Shown: positions 52,533-61,883 of the stretch, piece by piece | Layout of the letters: each line of letters begins with the position of its first letter | How positions within the stretch are numbered: position 1 is the first letter of the stretch | Origin: Dietzia alimentaria 72 | Lineage (GTDB): Bacteria; Actinomycetota; Actinomycetes; Mycobacteriales; Mycobacteriaceae | Length of the DNA: 64,000 nucleotides | Direction of reading: 5' to 3' | Assembly: GCF_000226215.1 (NCBI RefSeq) | Contig: NZ_AGFF01000003.1 | Coordinates: 152,004-216,003, forward strand | Made by a program: the position numbers and the translations under genes | The notes under the pieces: model-generated | What the model was told of the DNA's origin: nothing | Databases searched by the model: none | What the model saw: the letters and a program-made list of their open reading frames with translations, nothing else

Positions 52533-54299
52533 ATGGCTGATTCAGAGAAAGCACCCGCTCCGACGACTGTGGCCGACATGCTCATCCGCTCCCTCGCTGA
52601 CCTGGGGGTGCGCACCGCCTGGGGGGTGGTGGGGGACGCGCTCAACCCGATAACAGACGCGATTCGCAGGACCGACGGGATCGAGTGGATCGGTGTCCGA
52701 CACGAGGAGGCCGGGGCCTTTGCCGCCTCGGCACAGGCGCAGCTCACCGGCACCCTCGGCGTCTGCATGGGGACCGTGGGCCCGGGCAGTATCCACCTGC
52801 TCAACGGCCTCTACGACGCCAAGAAATCCCACGCCCCGGTCCTGGCGATCTGCGGTCAGGTGCCGACCGAGGAGATGGGCACCGACATGTTCCAGGAGGT
52901 GGACCACGACGTCCTCTTTGACGACGTCGCCGTGTTCACCCGCACCCTCTCCAACCCCGACCACGCGCCGTACATCCTGGAACAGGCCGTCAACGCCGCT
53001 TACGCGCGGCGGGGCGTGGCTGTGCTGACGATCCCGGGGGATGTCGGCGACATGAAGCTCGAGGAGAAGCGGCTACCGCATTTCCTCGAGCCCTCGACCA
53101 GGTCCGTCCCCGCCCCGGACGTCGTCGACAGGGCCGTCGAACTCCTCGACGGCGCGTCGAAGCCGACCCTGCTCGTCGGGCTCGGCGCGCGGGAGGGCCG
53201 CGAGGACGTGCTGCGGCTCGCCGAGGCGCTGCAAGCGCCCATGGTCGTCACGATCAAGGCCAAGGAGGGCTTTGACCACGACAACCCGTATCAGGTGGGG
53301 CAGTCGGGTCTGATCGGTAACCGGGGCGCGCAGTCCGCGTTCAACGACTGCGACCTGCTTCTGATGCTCGGTACCGACTTCCCTTACCGCGACTGGTACC
53401 CGGAGGGCGTCACCGTGATCCAGGTCGACGACGACGGCGCGCACCTCGGCCGCCGGACCCCTGTCGACCTCGGGCTGGTCGGGGACGCCGGAATCACGGC
53501 CGGGTTGCTCGCGGACCGCGTGCAGTCCAAGAAGGCGTCGGTCCGCACCAGCGCGGCGACCCGCCACCTCGAGTCCAGCCGCAAGACCTACGAGTCGTGG
53601 CGCGAGGGCCAGGCTAAGCTGGCTGACCCGAAGCACGACAAGAAGGTCCTGGGCGCTCTCCGCTCCAAGGCCGACAACCCCGAGGGAGATATCCGTCCCG
53701 AACTGGTCGCGGCCACCATCAACCGGTTGGCCGCGCCGGACGCGATCTACACCGCCGATACGGGGATGCCCGCCGTATGGCTCTCCCGCTTCATCGATCT
53801 CGGCGAGTCCAACCGCCTCCTGGGGTCGTTCAACCTCGGTTCCATGGCCAACGCCATGCCGCAGGCCCTCGGCGCCCAGGCGCTCGACCGCTCCCGTCAG
53901 GTCATCGCCCTGTGCGGCGACGGCGGACTCACGATGCTGCTCGGAGATCTCATCATCGCGGTGTCGTACGACCTGCCGGTGACGTTCGTGGTCTTCAACA
54001 ACCGACGGCTCGGCATGGTCAAGCTCGAGATGGAACAGGCCGGCCTGGCGGAGTTCGGAACGCAACTCGACAATCCGGACCTCTCCGCGGTCGGAAGGTC
54101 CATGGGACTGCACGGCGTGCGGGTCGAGGATCCGGACGACGTCGAAAAGGCGATCCGTGAGGCCCTGGACCACCCCGGGCCCGCGCTCGTCGACATAGTG
54201 ACCAATCCGAATGAGGTCTCCGTTCCGCCGTCGCCCACGGTCTCGCAGGGCTGGGGCTACGCGATCGCCAAGGTCAAGGAGACCTTGGAATCGAGGTGA
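52533..54299 (+). CDS. poxB: Pyruvate:quinone dehydrogenase (PoxB/Pqo-like), TPP- and FAD-dependent
   Basis: A 588-residue TPP enzyme. The catalytic Glu lies in IGVRHEEAGAFAA (E58/E59), the FAD/Rossmann-like middle domain in PTLLVGLGAREGRED, and the TPP-Mg motif is CGDGGLTMLLGDLIIAV with VFNNRRLGMVKLEM. The closest experimentally known relatives, E. coli PoxB and corynebacterial Pqo, oxidise pyruvate to acetate and pass electrons to quinone at the membrane. The C-terminal tail is short. The ATG at 52533 is the natural start, 126 bp from the divergent catalase. Confidence 0.88.
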   Translation: MADSEKAPAPTTVADMLIRSLADLGVRTAWGVVGDALNPITDAIRRTDGIEWIGVRHEEAGAFAASAQAQLTGTLGVCMGTVGPGSIHLLNGLYDAKKSHAPVLAICGQVPTEEMGTDMFQEVDHDVLFDDVAVFTRTLSNPDHAPYILEQAVNAAYARRGVAVLTIPGDVGDMKLEEKRLPHFLEPSTRSVPAPDVVDRAVELLDGASKPTLLVGLGAREGREDVLRLAEALQAPMVVTIKAKEGFDHDNPYQVGQSGLIGNRGAQSAFNDCDLLLMLGTDFPYRDWYPEGVTVIQVDDDGAHLGRRTPVDLGLVGDAGITAGLLADRVQSKKASVRTSAATRHLESSRKTYESWREGQAKLADPKHDKKVLGALRSKADNPEGDIRPELVAATINRLAAPDAIYTADTGMPAVWLSRFIDLGESNRLLGSFNLGSMANAMPQALGAQALDRSRQVIALCGDGGLTMLLGDLIIAVSYDLPVTFVVFNNRRLGMVKLEMEQAGLAEFGTQLDNPDLSAVGRSMGLHGVRVEDPDDVEKAIREALDHPGPALVDIVTNPNEVSVPPSPTVSQGWGYAIAKVKETLESR

Positions 54300-54357
54300 C
54301 AGAGTCCAGGTGAACGTAAGCATAAGAAGACCGTCACCCGGGGTCTAGTCTCGACTG

Positions 54358-55530
54358 ATGGACAACGGACTTCTCCCGCGCGCCCATCTGCCGTATCCGG
54401 TCATGCTGGCGGCGGCGTGGTCGGCCTGCCTCCTTCTCATCGTGGGCGGCGGCTGGGTCCTGGGATCGGCGATCGGCCGGCTGTCCGTGATCGTCGCGCC
54501 GTTGGCCATCGCGGTGCTCCTCGCGGCCATGCTCCGCCCGGTGGTGGATCGCGTCCCGTCGCGGGTCCCGCGGGCGGCGGCGGCCCTCGCCGTCGTCGTC
54601 GGGGTCTTCGCGGCGATCCTCGCCGCGCTGGTGGCGGTCACCACCCAACTCGCCACCGGGGTCCCCGCGATGCGGAGAAAACTCGCCAGTGGCACCGACG
54701 CCGCGCTGCGGTGGCTCGAGGAGGGACCGCTCCACCTCACCGCGGACCGGCTCCAGCAGGCGGTGGCGGAGTTGCGGACCTGGTTCGAGTCACACTCCGA
54801 CGCCGTGGCCGCGGGCGCCGTCCAGTTCGGGCACACCGCCGTCGATGCCGTGGCGGGAGTGCTCATCTGCCTGGTGTCGCTGTTCTTTTTCCTCTACCAC
54901 GGCGAAAAGCTGTGGGAGTTCTTCGTCCGCTGGCTGCCGAACGCGAGCCGACGGCACGTCGACACCGCCTTCCGCCGCGGCTGGGGGAGCCTCGGCGCGT
55001 ACACCCGCACGCAACTCACGGTGGCGGCCATCAACGCGGCGGGCGTGGGGATCGGCGCGCTGGTGCTACGCGTGCCTTTTGTGATCCCGATCGTGGTGGT
55101 GGTGTTCCTGGCGTCGTTTGTGCCCGTCGTCGGCACGCTGGTCGCGGGAATGGTGCCGACCGCCCTGGCGCTGGTCGATCGGGGGCCCGCGATCGCGGTG
55201 GCCATGCTGGCGATCGTCGTGGTGGTCCACCAGGTCGAGTCCCACGTGCTGCAGCCGGTCCTCATGGGGCACGCCGTGGCGTTGCATCCGCTGGCGGTGA
55301 TCCTGGTGGTCACGGCGGGCACGTACCTGTTCGGGATCGCGGGCGCGCTGTTCGCCGTGCCCGTCACCGCCATGGCCAATACGGTGGTCCGTTACCTCGC
55401 TGATCGAGACGCCTCCCCGGGTGGCGGGACTGGTCTGCTGCCGGAACAAGACGAGGTTTCCGGCCCCGATCATGCTGACTCCCGTCACGGCGACGCGGAG
55501 CCGGCTCCCGCTGCCGACGGCGCGGTGTGA
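54358..55530 (+). CDS. AI-2E (TqsA/PerM) family transporter
   Basis: A 390-residue protein with about eight transmembrane helices: N-terminal pairs (VMLAAAWSACLLLIVGGGWVL, VIVAPLAIAVLLAAML, AALAVVVGVFAAILAALVAV), a helical middle domain, and the family C-terminal block with VPFVIPIVVVVFLASFVPVVG. AHPLAVILVVTAGTYLFGIAG-like sequence then follows. The family exports autoinducer-2 or other small molecules; members are also called PerM. Substrate unknown. It begins 58 bp after poxB. Confidence 0.87.
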   Translation: MDNGLLPRAHLPYPVMLAAAWSACLLLIVGGGWVLGSAIGRLSVIVAPLAIAVLLAAMLRPVVDRVPSRVPRAAAALAVVVGVFAAILAALVAVTTQLATGVPAMRRKLASGTDAALRWLEEGPLHLTADRLQQAVAELRTWFESHSDAVAAGAVQFGHTAVDAVAGVLICLVSLFFFLYHGEKLWEFFVRWLPNASRRHVDTAFRRGWGSLGAYTRTQLTVAAINAAGVGIGALVLRVPFVIPIVVVVFLASFVPVVGTLVAGMVPTALALVDRGPAIAVAMLAIVVVVHQVESHVLQPVLMGHAVALHPLAVILVVTAGTYLFGIAGALFAVPVTAMANTVVRYLADRDASPGGGTGLLPEQDEVSGPDHADSRHGDAEPAPAADGAV

Positions 55531-55632
55531 CGCAGGGAACTGCGTAAACACGCGGGTATCCCGCACAATAGCTCTAGGCGCTCCCTGCGACGAGATACGT
55601 CGCGGCAGGGCCGTCCCCGAGGGGGAATGTAG

Positions 55633-56571
55633 ATGCAGTCCACGAACACGCAGACCATGACCGTGCAGACCGTGACGCTCCACGGCCGCCAGCTGGCCTA
55701 TCGGGAGGCAGGCGCCGGCGAGGGCAAACCGACGTTGCTGCTCATCCACGGGATGGCGGGTAGCTCCACCACCTGGCGCGAGATGATCCCGCGCCTGGAG
55801 CGGTACTTTCACATCATTGCTCCGGACCTGCCCGGTCACGGCGAGAGTTCGCTGGAGTTCGACGACTACTCGCTCGGCGCCATGGCCTCCGCGCTCCGCG
55901 ACCTGCTGGTGGTCAAGCGCATCAACCGCTGCACAGTGATCGGGCAGTCGCTCGGTGGCGGCGTGGCTTTGCAATTCGTCTACCAGTACCCCGAGTTCTG
56001 CGAGCGGATCGTGCTGATCGGCAGCGGCGGCCTGGGGCGGGAGGTCAATTGGATCCTCCGGATACTCGCCGTGCCCGGTGCGGAACTGTTGCTGACCGCA
56101 GGGGCGGCGCCGTTCCTGGTCAATACGGGTAACGCCGTACGCGGCTTCTTCCGTTCGAAGGGCGTCCACGCGGCCGCGTTGTCCGAGAGCTGGGCGGCGT
56201 ACGAGTCGCTCGGCGAGCGGGGCCATCGCCGGGCGTTTTTCAAGACTCTCCGCGCCGTCGTGGATAACAAGGGGCAGGCCGTGTCCGCCACCAACCGGCT
56301 CCATCTGGCCGGGCAGCTGCCGTTCCAGCTGATCTGGGGCGATCGCGATCCGATCATCCCCATCTCCCACGGTCATGCCACACATGACGCGATACCGGGC
56401 AGCCGTCTGTCGATCGTTCCCGGCGCCGGCCACTACCCGCACGTTGAGGATCCGGCGGCGGTCGAGGAGGTCATGATGGACTTCGTGACATCCACGGTTC
56501 CCGGGCGTATCGACCACGAGACGCTGAGCCAACTCGTCACCCCGGGCGCCGCGCCCACGCCCGACGACTGA
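55633..56571 (+). CDS. Alpha/beta-fold hydrolase
   Basis: A 312-residue hydrolase. The oxyanion motif is LIHGMAGSSTTW, the nucleophile is Ser in VIGQSLGGGVALQF, the acid Asp lies in LIWGDRDPIIP, and the His is in PGAGHYPHVEDP. Close relatives include esterases and meta-cleavage hydrolases, so substrate cannot be decided. GAGGGGG lies upstream of the ATG. A hairpin terminator follows in the convergent gap. Confidence 0.83.
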   Translation: MQSTNTQTMTVQTVTLHGRQLAYREAGAGEGKPTLLLIHGMAGSSTTWREMIPRLERYFHIIAPDLPGHGESSLEFDDYSLGAMASALRDLLVVKRINRCTVIGQSLGGGVALQFVYQYPEFCERIVLIGSGGLGREVNWILRILAVPGAELLLTAGAAPFLVNTGNAVRGFFRSKGVHAAALSESWAAYESLGERGHRRAFFKTLRAVVDNKGQAVSATNRLHLAGQLPFQLIWGDRDPIIPISHGHATHDAIPGSRLSIVPGAGHYPHVEDPAAVEEVMMDFVTSTVPGRIDHETLSQLVTPGAAPTPDD

Positions 56572-56596
56572 GGGACGAAGCGCCCGAGCCACGAAA

Positions 56597-56634
56597 CGGC
56601 CCCGGCCCTCCCGTGTCGGGAGAGGCCGGGGCCG
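56597..56634. terminator. Hairpin between convergent genes
   Basis: Outer arms CGGCCCCGGCC (56597-56607) and GGCCGGGGCCG (56624-56634) and inner arms CTCCCG/CGGGAG form a long stem with a 3-nt loop and one bulged A. No T-run follows on either strand, so efficiency is uncertain, but the position between two stop codons suggests termination for both genes. Confidence 0.6.
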
Positions 56635-56663
56635 GAGCAGGGGCCGCTAGGCGCGGGGCTCGA

Positions 56664-57164
56664 TCAGGAGCCGAACGCAGCCGCCTGGGGGTCCTCGGTG
56701 TCGTCGCCGCCGCCGGTCAGCGAGCCGAGAAGCTGCGCGGAACCGCCGCTGGCGTCGTCAGCGTCTTCGCCGTCGCCCTCGCCCGGGGTCCCGGCATCGA
56801 TGCCGCGGAGGATGTCGAGTGCACCGCTGATGTCGCCGGCCATGGCAGCGGCCACGGCTGCGTCGGCGTTGACCTCGCACTCCTCGCCGCTCAGGCCGGG
56901 CACGATCCCCTCGGCCGAGCCGAGGAAGTCGTACGCTGAGATGGTGCCGCACAGTTGCTCGGCGATCCCGGAGACGACCTCCGGCGTGATCGGGTCCTCC
57001 GGGTCCTTCGGAGTGCTCTCGGTGTCTTCGCCCTCGGTCGTCTCGACCTGGCCGGCATCGGGGGCCTGTCCCTGGTCGTCGACGCCGTCCGCGGCGGCGG
57101 CGAGGCCTGCACCGGCAAAGGAGAGGGCGGCGGCGGAGCCGATCACGGCGATGGTCTTCTTCAT
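56664..57164 (-). CDS. Secreted acidic protein of unknown function
   Basis: A 166-residue exported protein with a clear signal peptide (KKTIAVIGSAAALSFAGAG, cleavage near AAAADG). The mature part is very acidic and low-complexity at both ends, with a middle segment EVVSGIAEQLCGTISAYDFL that carries one of two cysteines (the other in GLSGEECEV), perhaps a disulphide. No family is recognised. The ATG at 57164 is preferred over one six codons upstream because the signal sequence begins there. A perfect CRP/GlxR-type site lies 83 bp upstream. Confidence 0.72.
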   Translation of the reverse strand: MKKTIAVIGSAAALSFAGAGLAAAADGVDDQGQAPDAGQVETTEGEDTESTPKDPEDPITPEVVSGIAEQLCGTISAYDFLGSAEGIVPGLSGEECEVNADAAVAAAMAGDISGALDILRGIDAGTPGEGDGEDADDASGGSAQLLGSLTGGGDDTEDPQAAAFGS

Positions 57165-57246
57165 GTAAGTCACACCTTTCATTCGGGTTACCGGGGCAGG
57201 CCCGGTTCATAGCGCCGTAACCGTAACCGTCTTATCGCCCCGTGGC

Positions 57247-57262
57247 TGTGATCGTGATCACA
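57247..57262. promoter_or_regulatory. Perfect CRP/GlxR-type binding site
   Basis: TGTGATCGTGATCACA fits TGTGA-N6-TCACA exactly, and the symmetry extends to CTGTGATCGTGATCACAG (57246-57263). It stands between the divergent secreted-protein gene (83 bp from its start) and the maltokinase-cap gene (130 bp from its start). Confidence 0.75.
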
Positions 57263-57392
57263 GGCGATTGCCGGTTAGTCGGCCCTTGAGCTCGTGGTCA
57301 GGGGCGACACGCGCACTGCGAATTCTTCTTAATCTGGCCCTCCGACGGGCGGCATGTTTGCCGGACCGGCATTCTTGGGGGATTCTTAGCGC

Positions 57393-57986
57393 ATGAGTGG
57401 AACCGCCGAGATTTATGACGCCGTCCTCGACCCGGGCAAGATCGAGCTGCTCCGGGCCTGGGTCCGCGACCAGTCGTGGTTCACCGGGAGCCCGGAGCGG
57501 CTCGAGCAGGTAACGACCTACCGGTTTGTCGATCCCGCCGGCGAGGTGGGCATGGAGTCGTTCATCCTCACCGACGGGTCGCGCACGTTCCATGTGCCGG
57601 TGACCTACCGCGGGGCTGCGCTCGAGGGGGCCGACGATGCGCTCGTCGGGACGATGGAGCACTCGGTTCTCGGCCGCCGCTGGGTGTACGACGCCCCGGC
57701 TGACCCCGTGTACACCACCGAGGTGCGCCGCGTGATCAGCAATCGCGACACCGCTGCCGCGCACCTTCAGAAGGAGGACGGCACCATCACCCCGTCGCCG
57801 GTCAATATTCGCGGTGGTGGAGACGGGGCGTCGAAGAGCGACGACGCACCGCAGGTTATCCGCGTGCTCTCCGAAGAGAACGACGCCGAGGCCGACTGCC
57901 CGCTCATCGGCTCACCCGGAACGCTCAGCGGGACCTGGCTCGATGACGAGGGGTCGCACACCGCGGTCTTCGTCGTCGTCGACTAG
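57393..57986 (+). CDS. Maltokinase N-terminal cap-like domain protein
   Basis: A 197-residue protein resembling the N-terminal cap domain of mycobacterial maltokinase, without the kinase domain. Typical phrases are LLRAWVRDQSWFTGSPE, TYRFVDPAGEVGMESF, FHVPVTYRGAAL and MEHSVLGRRWVYDAPADPVY. Stand-alone versions are common in actinobacteria with unknown function. The CRP/GlxR site in the upstream gap would fit control by carbon source. It ends in a long terminator hairpin. Confidence 0.8.
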   Translation: MSGTAEIYDAVLDPGKIELLRAWVRDQSWFTGSPERLEQVTTYRFVDPAGEVGMESFILTDGSRTFHVPVTYRGAALEGADDALVGTMEHSVLGRRWVYDAPADPVYTTEVRRVISNRDTAAAHLQKEDGTITPSPVNIRGGGDGASKSDDAPQVIRVLSEENDAEADCPLIGSPGTLSGTWLDDEGSHTAVFVVVD

Positions 57987-58016
57987 GGCTCTCCGGTCAC
58001 GACCCACCTACGCAGA

Positions 58017-58053
58017 ACACCGCCCCCACCTGGACTCCAGGTGGGGGCGGTGT
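58017..58053. terminator. Bidirectional hairpin terminator
   Basis: A perfect 17-bp stem (58017-58033 with 58037-58053; core CGCCCCCACCTGG/CCAGGTGGGGGCG) around a 3-nt ACT loop. It sits between the convergent maltokinase-cap and YceI genes and probably serves both, although T-runs are lacking. Confidence 0.8.
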
Positions 58054-58102
58054 CGTCTAGCGGTCGGCGCGGGCTTACGGCGCGCGCCGTAAGCCATGCG
58101 GG

Positions 58103-58654
58103 TCAGGCCGACTTGATGGCCGAGATCTCGACCTCGAGCGTGACCTTCTCCGAGACCAGGACGCCGCCGGTCTCGAGCTTGGCGTTCCAGGTCAGGCCGA
58201 AGTCGCTGCGGTTGATCACGGTGGTGCCCTCGAATCCGACGCGCTCGTTGCCGAACGGATCGGTGGCGACGCCCTCGTAATCGAAGGGAATCGTGACGGA
58301 CTTGGTGGTGCCCTTGATGGTGAGATCGCCGGTCACGTCCACTCCGCCCGAGCCATTGCCCTCGATCTTGGTGGACTTGAAGGTGATCTGCGGGTGGTTC
58401 TCCATGTCGAAGAAGTCGTTCGACTTGAGGTGGCCGTCGCGGTCCGCGTTACGGGTGTCGATCGAGGAGGCGTTGATCGTGACCTCGACGGTGGCCGACT
58501 GGATACCCTCCTCCGGCACGACGACGTTGCCCGTGAAGTCGTTGAAGGAGCCGCGCACCTTGGTGATCATCGCGTGGCGGGTGACGAAGCCCAGGCGGGT
58601 GTGGGTGTGGTCGAGGGTCCAGTTGCCGGTCAGGTTATTCAGGTTCGCGGTCAT
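58103..58654 (-). CDS. YceI-family lipid-binding protein
   Basis: A 183-residue YceI lipocalin-like beta barrel. Signatures are GNWTLDHTHTRLGFVTRHAM, SFNDFTGNVVV, GHLKSNDFFDMENHPQITFK and SDFGLTWNAKLETGGVLVSE. The family binds isoprenoid-type lipids. There is no signal peptide, so this copy is cytoplasmic. GAAGGAGTCACC before the ATG at 58654 gives a textbook ribosome site, so the 21-codon upstream extension is rejected. Confidence 0.92.
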   Translation of the reverse strand: MTANLNNLTGNWTLDHTHTRLGFVTRHAMITKVRGSFNDFTGNVVVPEEGIQSATVEVTINASSIDTRNADRDGHLKSNDFFDMENHPQITFKSTKIEGNGSGGVDVTGDLTIKGTTKSVTIPFDYEGVATDPFGNERVGFEGTTVINRSDFGLTWNAKLETGGVLVSEKVTLEVEISAIKSA

Positions 58655-58800
58655 GGTGACTCCTTCAAGTGTTGATGCCGACCGTTCAGCCGGCTGTCTC
58701 GTTGTCTGTGGTTCCAACCATAAGCCAGACTTGGTGACATGTCAACAACGAGTTGAAGTGCCGCCGGGCATCAGAGTGATTTCGGCAGGTCAGGCGCTAC

Positions 58801-59733
58801 TCAGGGCACATGCCGACGCAGGAAGTGCACCGCGTGTGCCACTGCCCGGTCGTGGCACGGCCTGCCCGGGAACAGGTCGAAGTGATCGCCCGGGTAGTGC
58901 CGGACCTCGGCTCGCGCGGCGAACGCGGCGGTTGCCGCGGCGTGCGGTGGTGCGCTGCGGTCCAGGTCGGCGATCTGGACGAGCACGGGGACGACGACGA
59001 GGTCCTCCGCATGCCGAGCGGGCCGGAAAGAGCCCAGCTCAGTGCCGATGGAGGCGCCGACCTCGTTGCGCCAGGTGGGCCCGGCGACGGACGTGTACGC
59101 CTCCTCGTAGCCGTCCAGAGACATGAGGGCCGTGGAGCCGGGCGGGCCCGCCAGCGCCAGCATCGGTTCGGTCCGACCGGTCGCGGCCACGGCCTTCGCG
59201 GCGATCGCCGTACCCGTCGCCCGCAGGAGAGCTGTGGGCTTGTGCAACTTGGCGGCGGCCACCGCGGCGGCGCGGCCGTCGACCAGCGGGATCATGGAGA
59301 TCACTGCCGCCACGTCCTGCCGGCCGCGAGCCACCTCCAGTACGTGGCCGCCCGCCAGGGAGCACCCCCACAGGACGATCCTCGTCGGGTCCACACCCGG
59401 CTGGGAGGCCGCGGCGAGGATTGCGGCGCGGTAGTCCTCCTGCTGTCGGGCGGGCGAGACCACTTGCCGCGGCTGGCCGTTCGAGCGGCCGAACCCGCGG
59501 TAGTCGAAGACCAGGGCCGCGTAACCGGCGTCGGCGAACGACCGGGCGAACGGCATCAGTCCCGAGTCCGCGGTACCGCCGAGGCCATGGGCCAGCACGA
59601 CGCACGGGCGCGGCTCGGGGGCGGAGTCGCTTTGTGTGGAGCCCGACCCGGCCGCGGGCAGGAACCAGCCACGACAGTCCGCAGCATCTGCCCCCGATCC
59701 GGAGCGGAAGGTCACGTCTACCGGGCTGCTCAT
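58801..59733 (-). CDS. Alpha/beta hydrolase (serine esterase-like)
   Basis: A 310-residue hydrolase. The oxyanion motif is VVLAHGLGGTADSG, the nucleophile is in WGCSLAGGHV, and the likely His is in HYPGDHFDLFPG. The strand order is that of prolyl-oligopeptidase-like or dienelactone-hydrolase-like enzymes. It overlaps the TetR stop by 4 bp and is the last gene of the monooxygenase-TetR-hydrolase operon. If the monooxygenase makes esters by Baeyer-Villiger oxidation, this enzyme could cleave them; that is inference. Confidence 0.8.
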   Translation of the reverse strand: MSSPVDVTFRSGSGADAADCRGWFLPAAGSGSTQSDSAPEPRPCVVLAHGLGGTADSGLMPFARSFADAGYAALVFDYRGFGRSNGQPRQVVSPARQQEDYRAAILAAASQPGVDPTRIVLWGCSLAGGHVLEVARGRQDVAAVISMIPLVDGRAAAVAAAKLHKPTALLRATGTAIAAKAVAATGRTEPMLALAGPPGSTALMSLDGYEEAYTSVAGPTWRNEVGASIGTELGSFRPARHAEDLVVVPVLVQIADLDRSAPPHAAATAAFAARAEVRHYPGDHFDLFPGRPCHDRAVAHAVHFLRRHVP

Positions 59734-60383
59734 GCGGTTCCCCCTGATTCGGTGCCGGCGTCGATCTCGGCGTCCGGCCGGCCGTAGATGGTGCGGACCC
59801 ACATGTCCGCGGCGGTGGTGAGCAGCTGGCCGCGCGGCGCCTCCGGGTGGTAGACGATTCGCTCGAGCACGGCCTCGTTGATGTGGAGCAGCCCCTCTGC
59901 CAGCGCGAAGGGTTCAGCGCCGCCGGGAGCCCTGCCGGACTCGCGCTCGGCGCGGATGAACTCGGCGATCGACGTGGCCATCGTTCTGCGGCTGGCGTCC
60001 CACATCTCGCGCGTCGGCTCGTGCTGGGTGCGCGCCGTGAGCAGGGCGCGGTAGATGTGCTCGCTCGCCAGCACTCGGGTCACGAGTAGGTCGAGGGCCG
60101 CGGCCACCCGCGGCCGGAACGCATCGGGGCCGTTGATGATCATGTCCGTGGCCTTGAGCGCCTCGGTGTTGACCACCACCAGCAGCATCGACACGGCCGC
60201 GGCTTTGGACTCGAAATAGAAGTAGAACGCGGACCTGGTGATGCCTGCGGCGTCGGTGAGGTCGGCCACCGAGATGTCGTCCAGGGCGGTGGTGCGCAGT
60301 CGCTCGTCGAGGGCGGTGAGGATCGCCTCGCGTCGGCGATCGCCGCGGGGGGAGGTCGTTGCCGACTGGGGGGCGGGGCTCAT
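59730..60383 (-). CDS. TetR-family regulator, EthR-like
   Basis: A 217-residue regulator. The N-terminal helix-turn-helix is DISVADLTDAAGITRSAFYFYF after a basic leader. The C-terminal ligand domain has AVSMLLVVVNTEALKATDMI and HINEAVLERIVYHPEAPRGQ, recalling EthR of mycobacteria. EthR represses the monooxygenase gene ethA. Here the monooxygenase gene overlaps this one by 4 bp upstream, and a perfect palindrome precedes the operon, consistent with feedback control by this protein. Confidence 0.87.
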   Translation of the reverse strand: MSPAPQSATTSPRGDRRREAILTALDERLRTTALDDISVADLTDAAGITRSAFYFYFESKAAAVSMLLVVVNTEALKATDMIINGPDAFRPRVAAALDLLVTRVLASEHIYRALLTARTQHEPTREMWDASRRTMATSIAEFIRAERESGRAPGGAEPFALAEGLLHINEAVLERIVYHPEAPRGQLLTTAADMWVRTIYGRPDAEIDAGTESGGTA

Positions 60384-61795
60384 GCGGTCACCGCCGTCCG
60401 GCCGGCGCCGCCCTGTGCGTCTGCATGCCGTGCGCGCGCATCATGGGCCCTCGCACGCGCGAGGCCCTGCGGGATCTCCCGGGTGCGTAGGTCGCGCTCG
60501 TAGAGGAAGTAGTCCACCTGCTGCTGATGGCGTGGAGTGTCCAACATGTGGCCGATGTACTTCTTCTCGTCCTCCACGATCACCCGCTGCATCTCCGCGA
60601 CCGGCGGTGTGCGGTACAGGCCCGCGGCCCACGCGGCGACCAGCCGGGCCTGGGCCTCGATGAACGGGAACAGCGTGGGCGTGGCCTGCGCGAATCCGAC
60701 GAGTGCCAGGTCGTTGATGCCAGGGGAGAACATGCGCTTGTAGAGCGGGACGTGGTTGTGGCCGTCCGCGCTGAGGAAGTCGCGGTCGAAGAACGGGAAC
60801 GTGGTGTTGTAGCCGGTGGCCTGGATCATCACGTCGAATTCGCCGCTGGTGCCGTCGGCGAAGTGCACTGACGTGCCATCCAGGCGGGCGATGTCTCCCT
60901 TGGCGGTGACGTCGCCCGAGCCCAGGCGCAGCGGCAGTTCGACCGACTGCGTGGGGTGGGCCTCGAAGAACTTGTGGTTGGGCTTGGGCAGCCCGTAGTC
61001 CTCCGGCGCCCCCGCCGACATGGGCTGCATCATCTGGATGACCTTGCGCTGCCACGCATACGGGACGAACGGCAGCGTGGCGTAGTACTTGTCCGCGGGC
61101 TTGCCGGCAATGTACTTGGGCACGATCCACGCGCTCGACCTGGTGGACAGCACGACTTCGTTGCGCATGACTTTGGACGAGAGCTCCACGGCGATGTCCG
61201 CGGCGCTGTTGCCGATGCCCACCACGAGGATCCTCTTGTCCATCAGGTGCAGCGGAGCCCACGGGTCGATGTAGGCGTGCGAGTGGATCATCTCGCCGGT
61301 GAACTCCCCGGAGAAGTCGGCGAAGCGCGGATCCCAGTGGTGACCGTTGCCCACCACCAGCAGGTCGAACCTGCGGGTCTTCGGGCCGGACGCCTCGCCC
61401 GCGGCCGCTCCGGTGCGCTCGGTGGTCAGCTCCCATCCGCCGTCCGGCAGTCGCTCGGCGTGTGCCACGCGGGTCTCGAATTCGATGGAACGCAACAGGT
61501 CAAATGCCTCGGCATAGGAGTCGAGGTACTGCTTGATCTGCGAGTGATGGGGAAAGTCCGGGAACTCCTCCGGCATCGGGAAATCCCGAAAGCTCAGCTG
61601 ATGCTTGGAGGTGTCGATGTGCAGTGACCGGTAGGCGCTCGAACTCCCGTTGGGATTGTCGAACGCCCAGTTCCCCCCGATCCGGTCCGAGGCCTCAAAG
61701 CACACGGCCTCGATCCCGTAGTCCTCGAGCATCTTCAGGGTGGTCAGGCCGCTGATGCCCGCGCCGATCACGGCGACCGTCGGAGTGGATGTCAT
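60380..61795 (-). CDS. Flavin-containing monooxygenase
   Basis: A 471-residue FAD/NADPH monooxygenase. The FAD motif is AVIGAGISGLTTLKML and the NADP motif ILVVGIGNSAADIAVEL. The linker FSGEFTGEMIHSHAY approximates the FMO fingerprint FxGxxxHxxxY, and IQATGYNTTFPF matches the FATGY motif. Substrates may be ketones, amines or sulphides. GAGG before the ATG at 61795 supports the start. It is first in an operon with a TetR regulator and a hydrolase, both coupled by ATGA overlaps. Confidence 0.9.
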   Translation of the reverse strand: MTSTPTVAVIGAGISGLTTLKMLEDYGIEAVCFEASDRIGGNWAFDNPNGSSSAYRSLHIDTSKHQLSFRDFPMPEEFPDFPHHSQIKQYLDSYAEAFDLLRSIEFETRVAHAERLPDGGWELTTERTGAAAGEASGPKTRRFDLLVVGNGHHWDPRFADFSGEFTGEMIHSHAYIDPWAPLHLMDKRILVVGIGNSAADIAVELSSKVMRNEVVLSTRSSAWIVPKYIAGKPADKYYATLPFVPYAWQRKVIQMMQPMSAGAPEDYGLPKPNHKFFEAHPTQSVELPLRLGSGDVTAKGDIARLDGTSVHFADGTSGEFDVMIQATGYNTTFPFFDRDFLSADGHNHVPLYKRMFSPGINDLALVGFAQATPTLFPFIEAQARLVAAWAAGLYRTPPVAEMQRVIVEDEKKYIGHMLDTPRHQQQVDYFLYERDLRTREIPQGLARARAHDARARHADAQGGAGRTAVTA

Positions 61796-61883
61796 GGAGT
61801 ACCTCGTCGACAGAAGGGCCCGGGAGACCGCAGACGTTCGCCCACGCCCGGAAGCTATGGCACGAGTCACAGTATGGCCCTAG

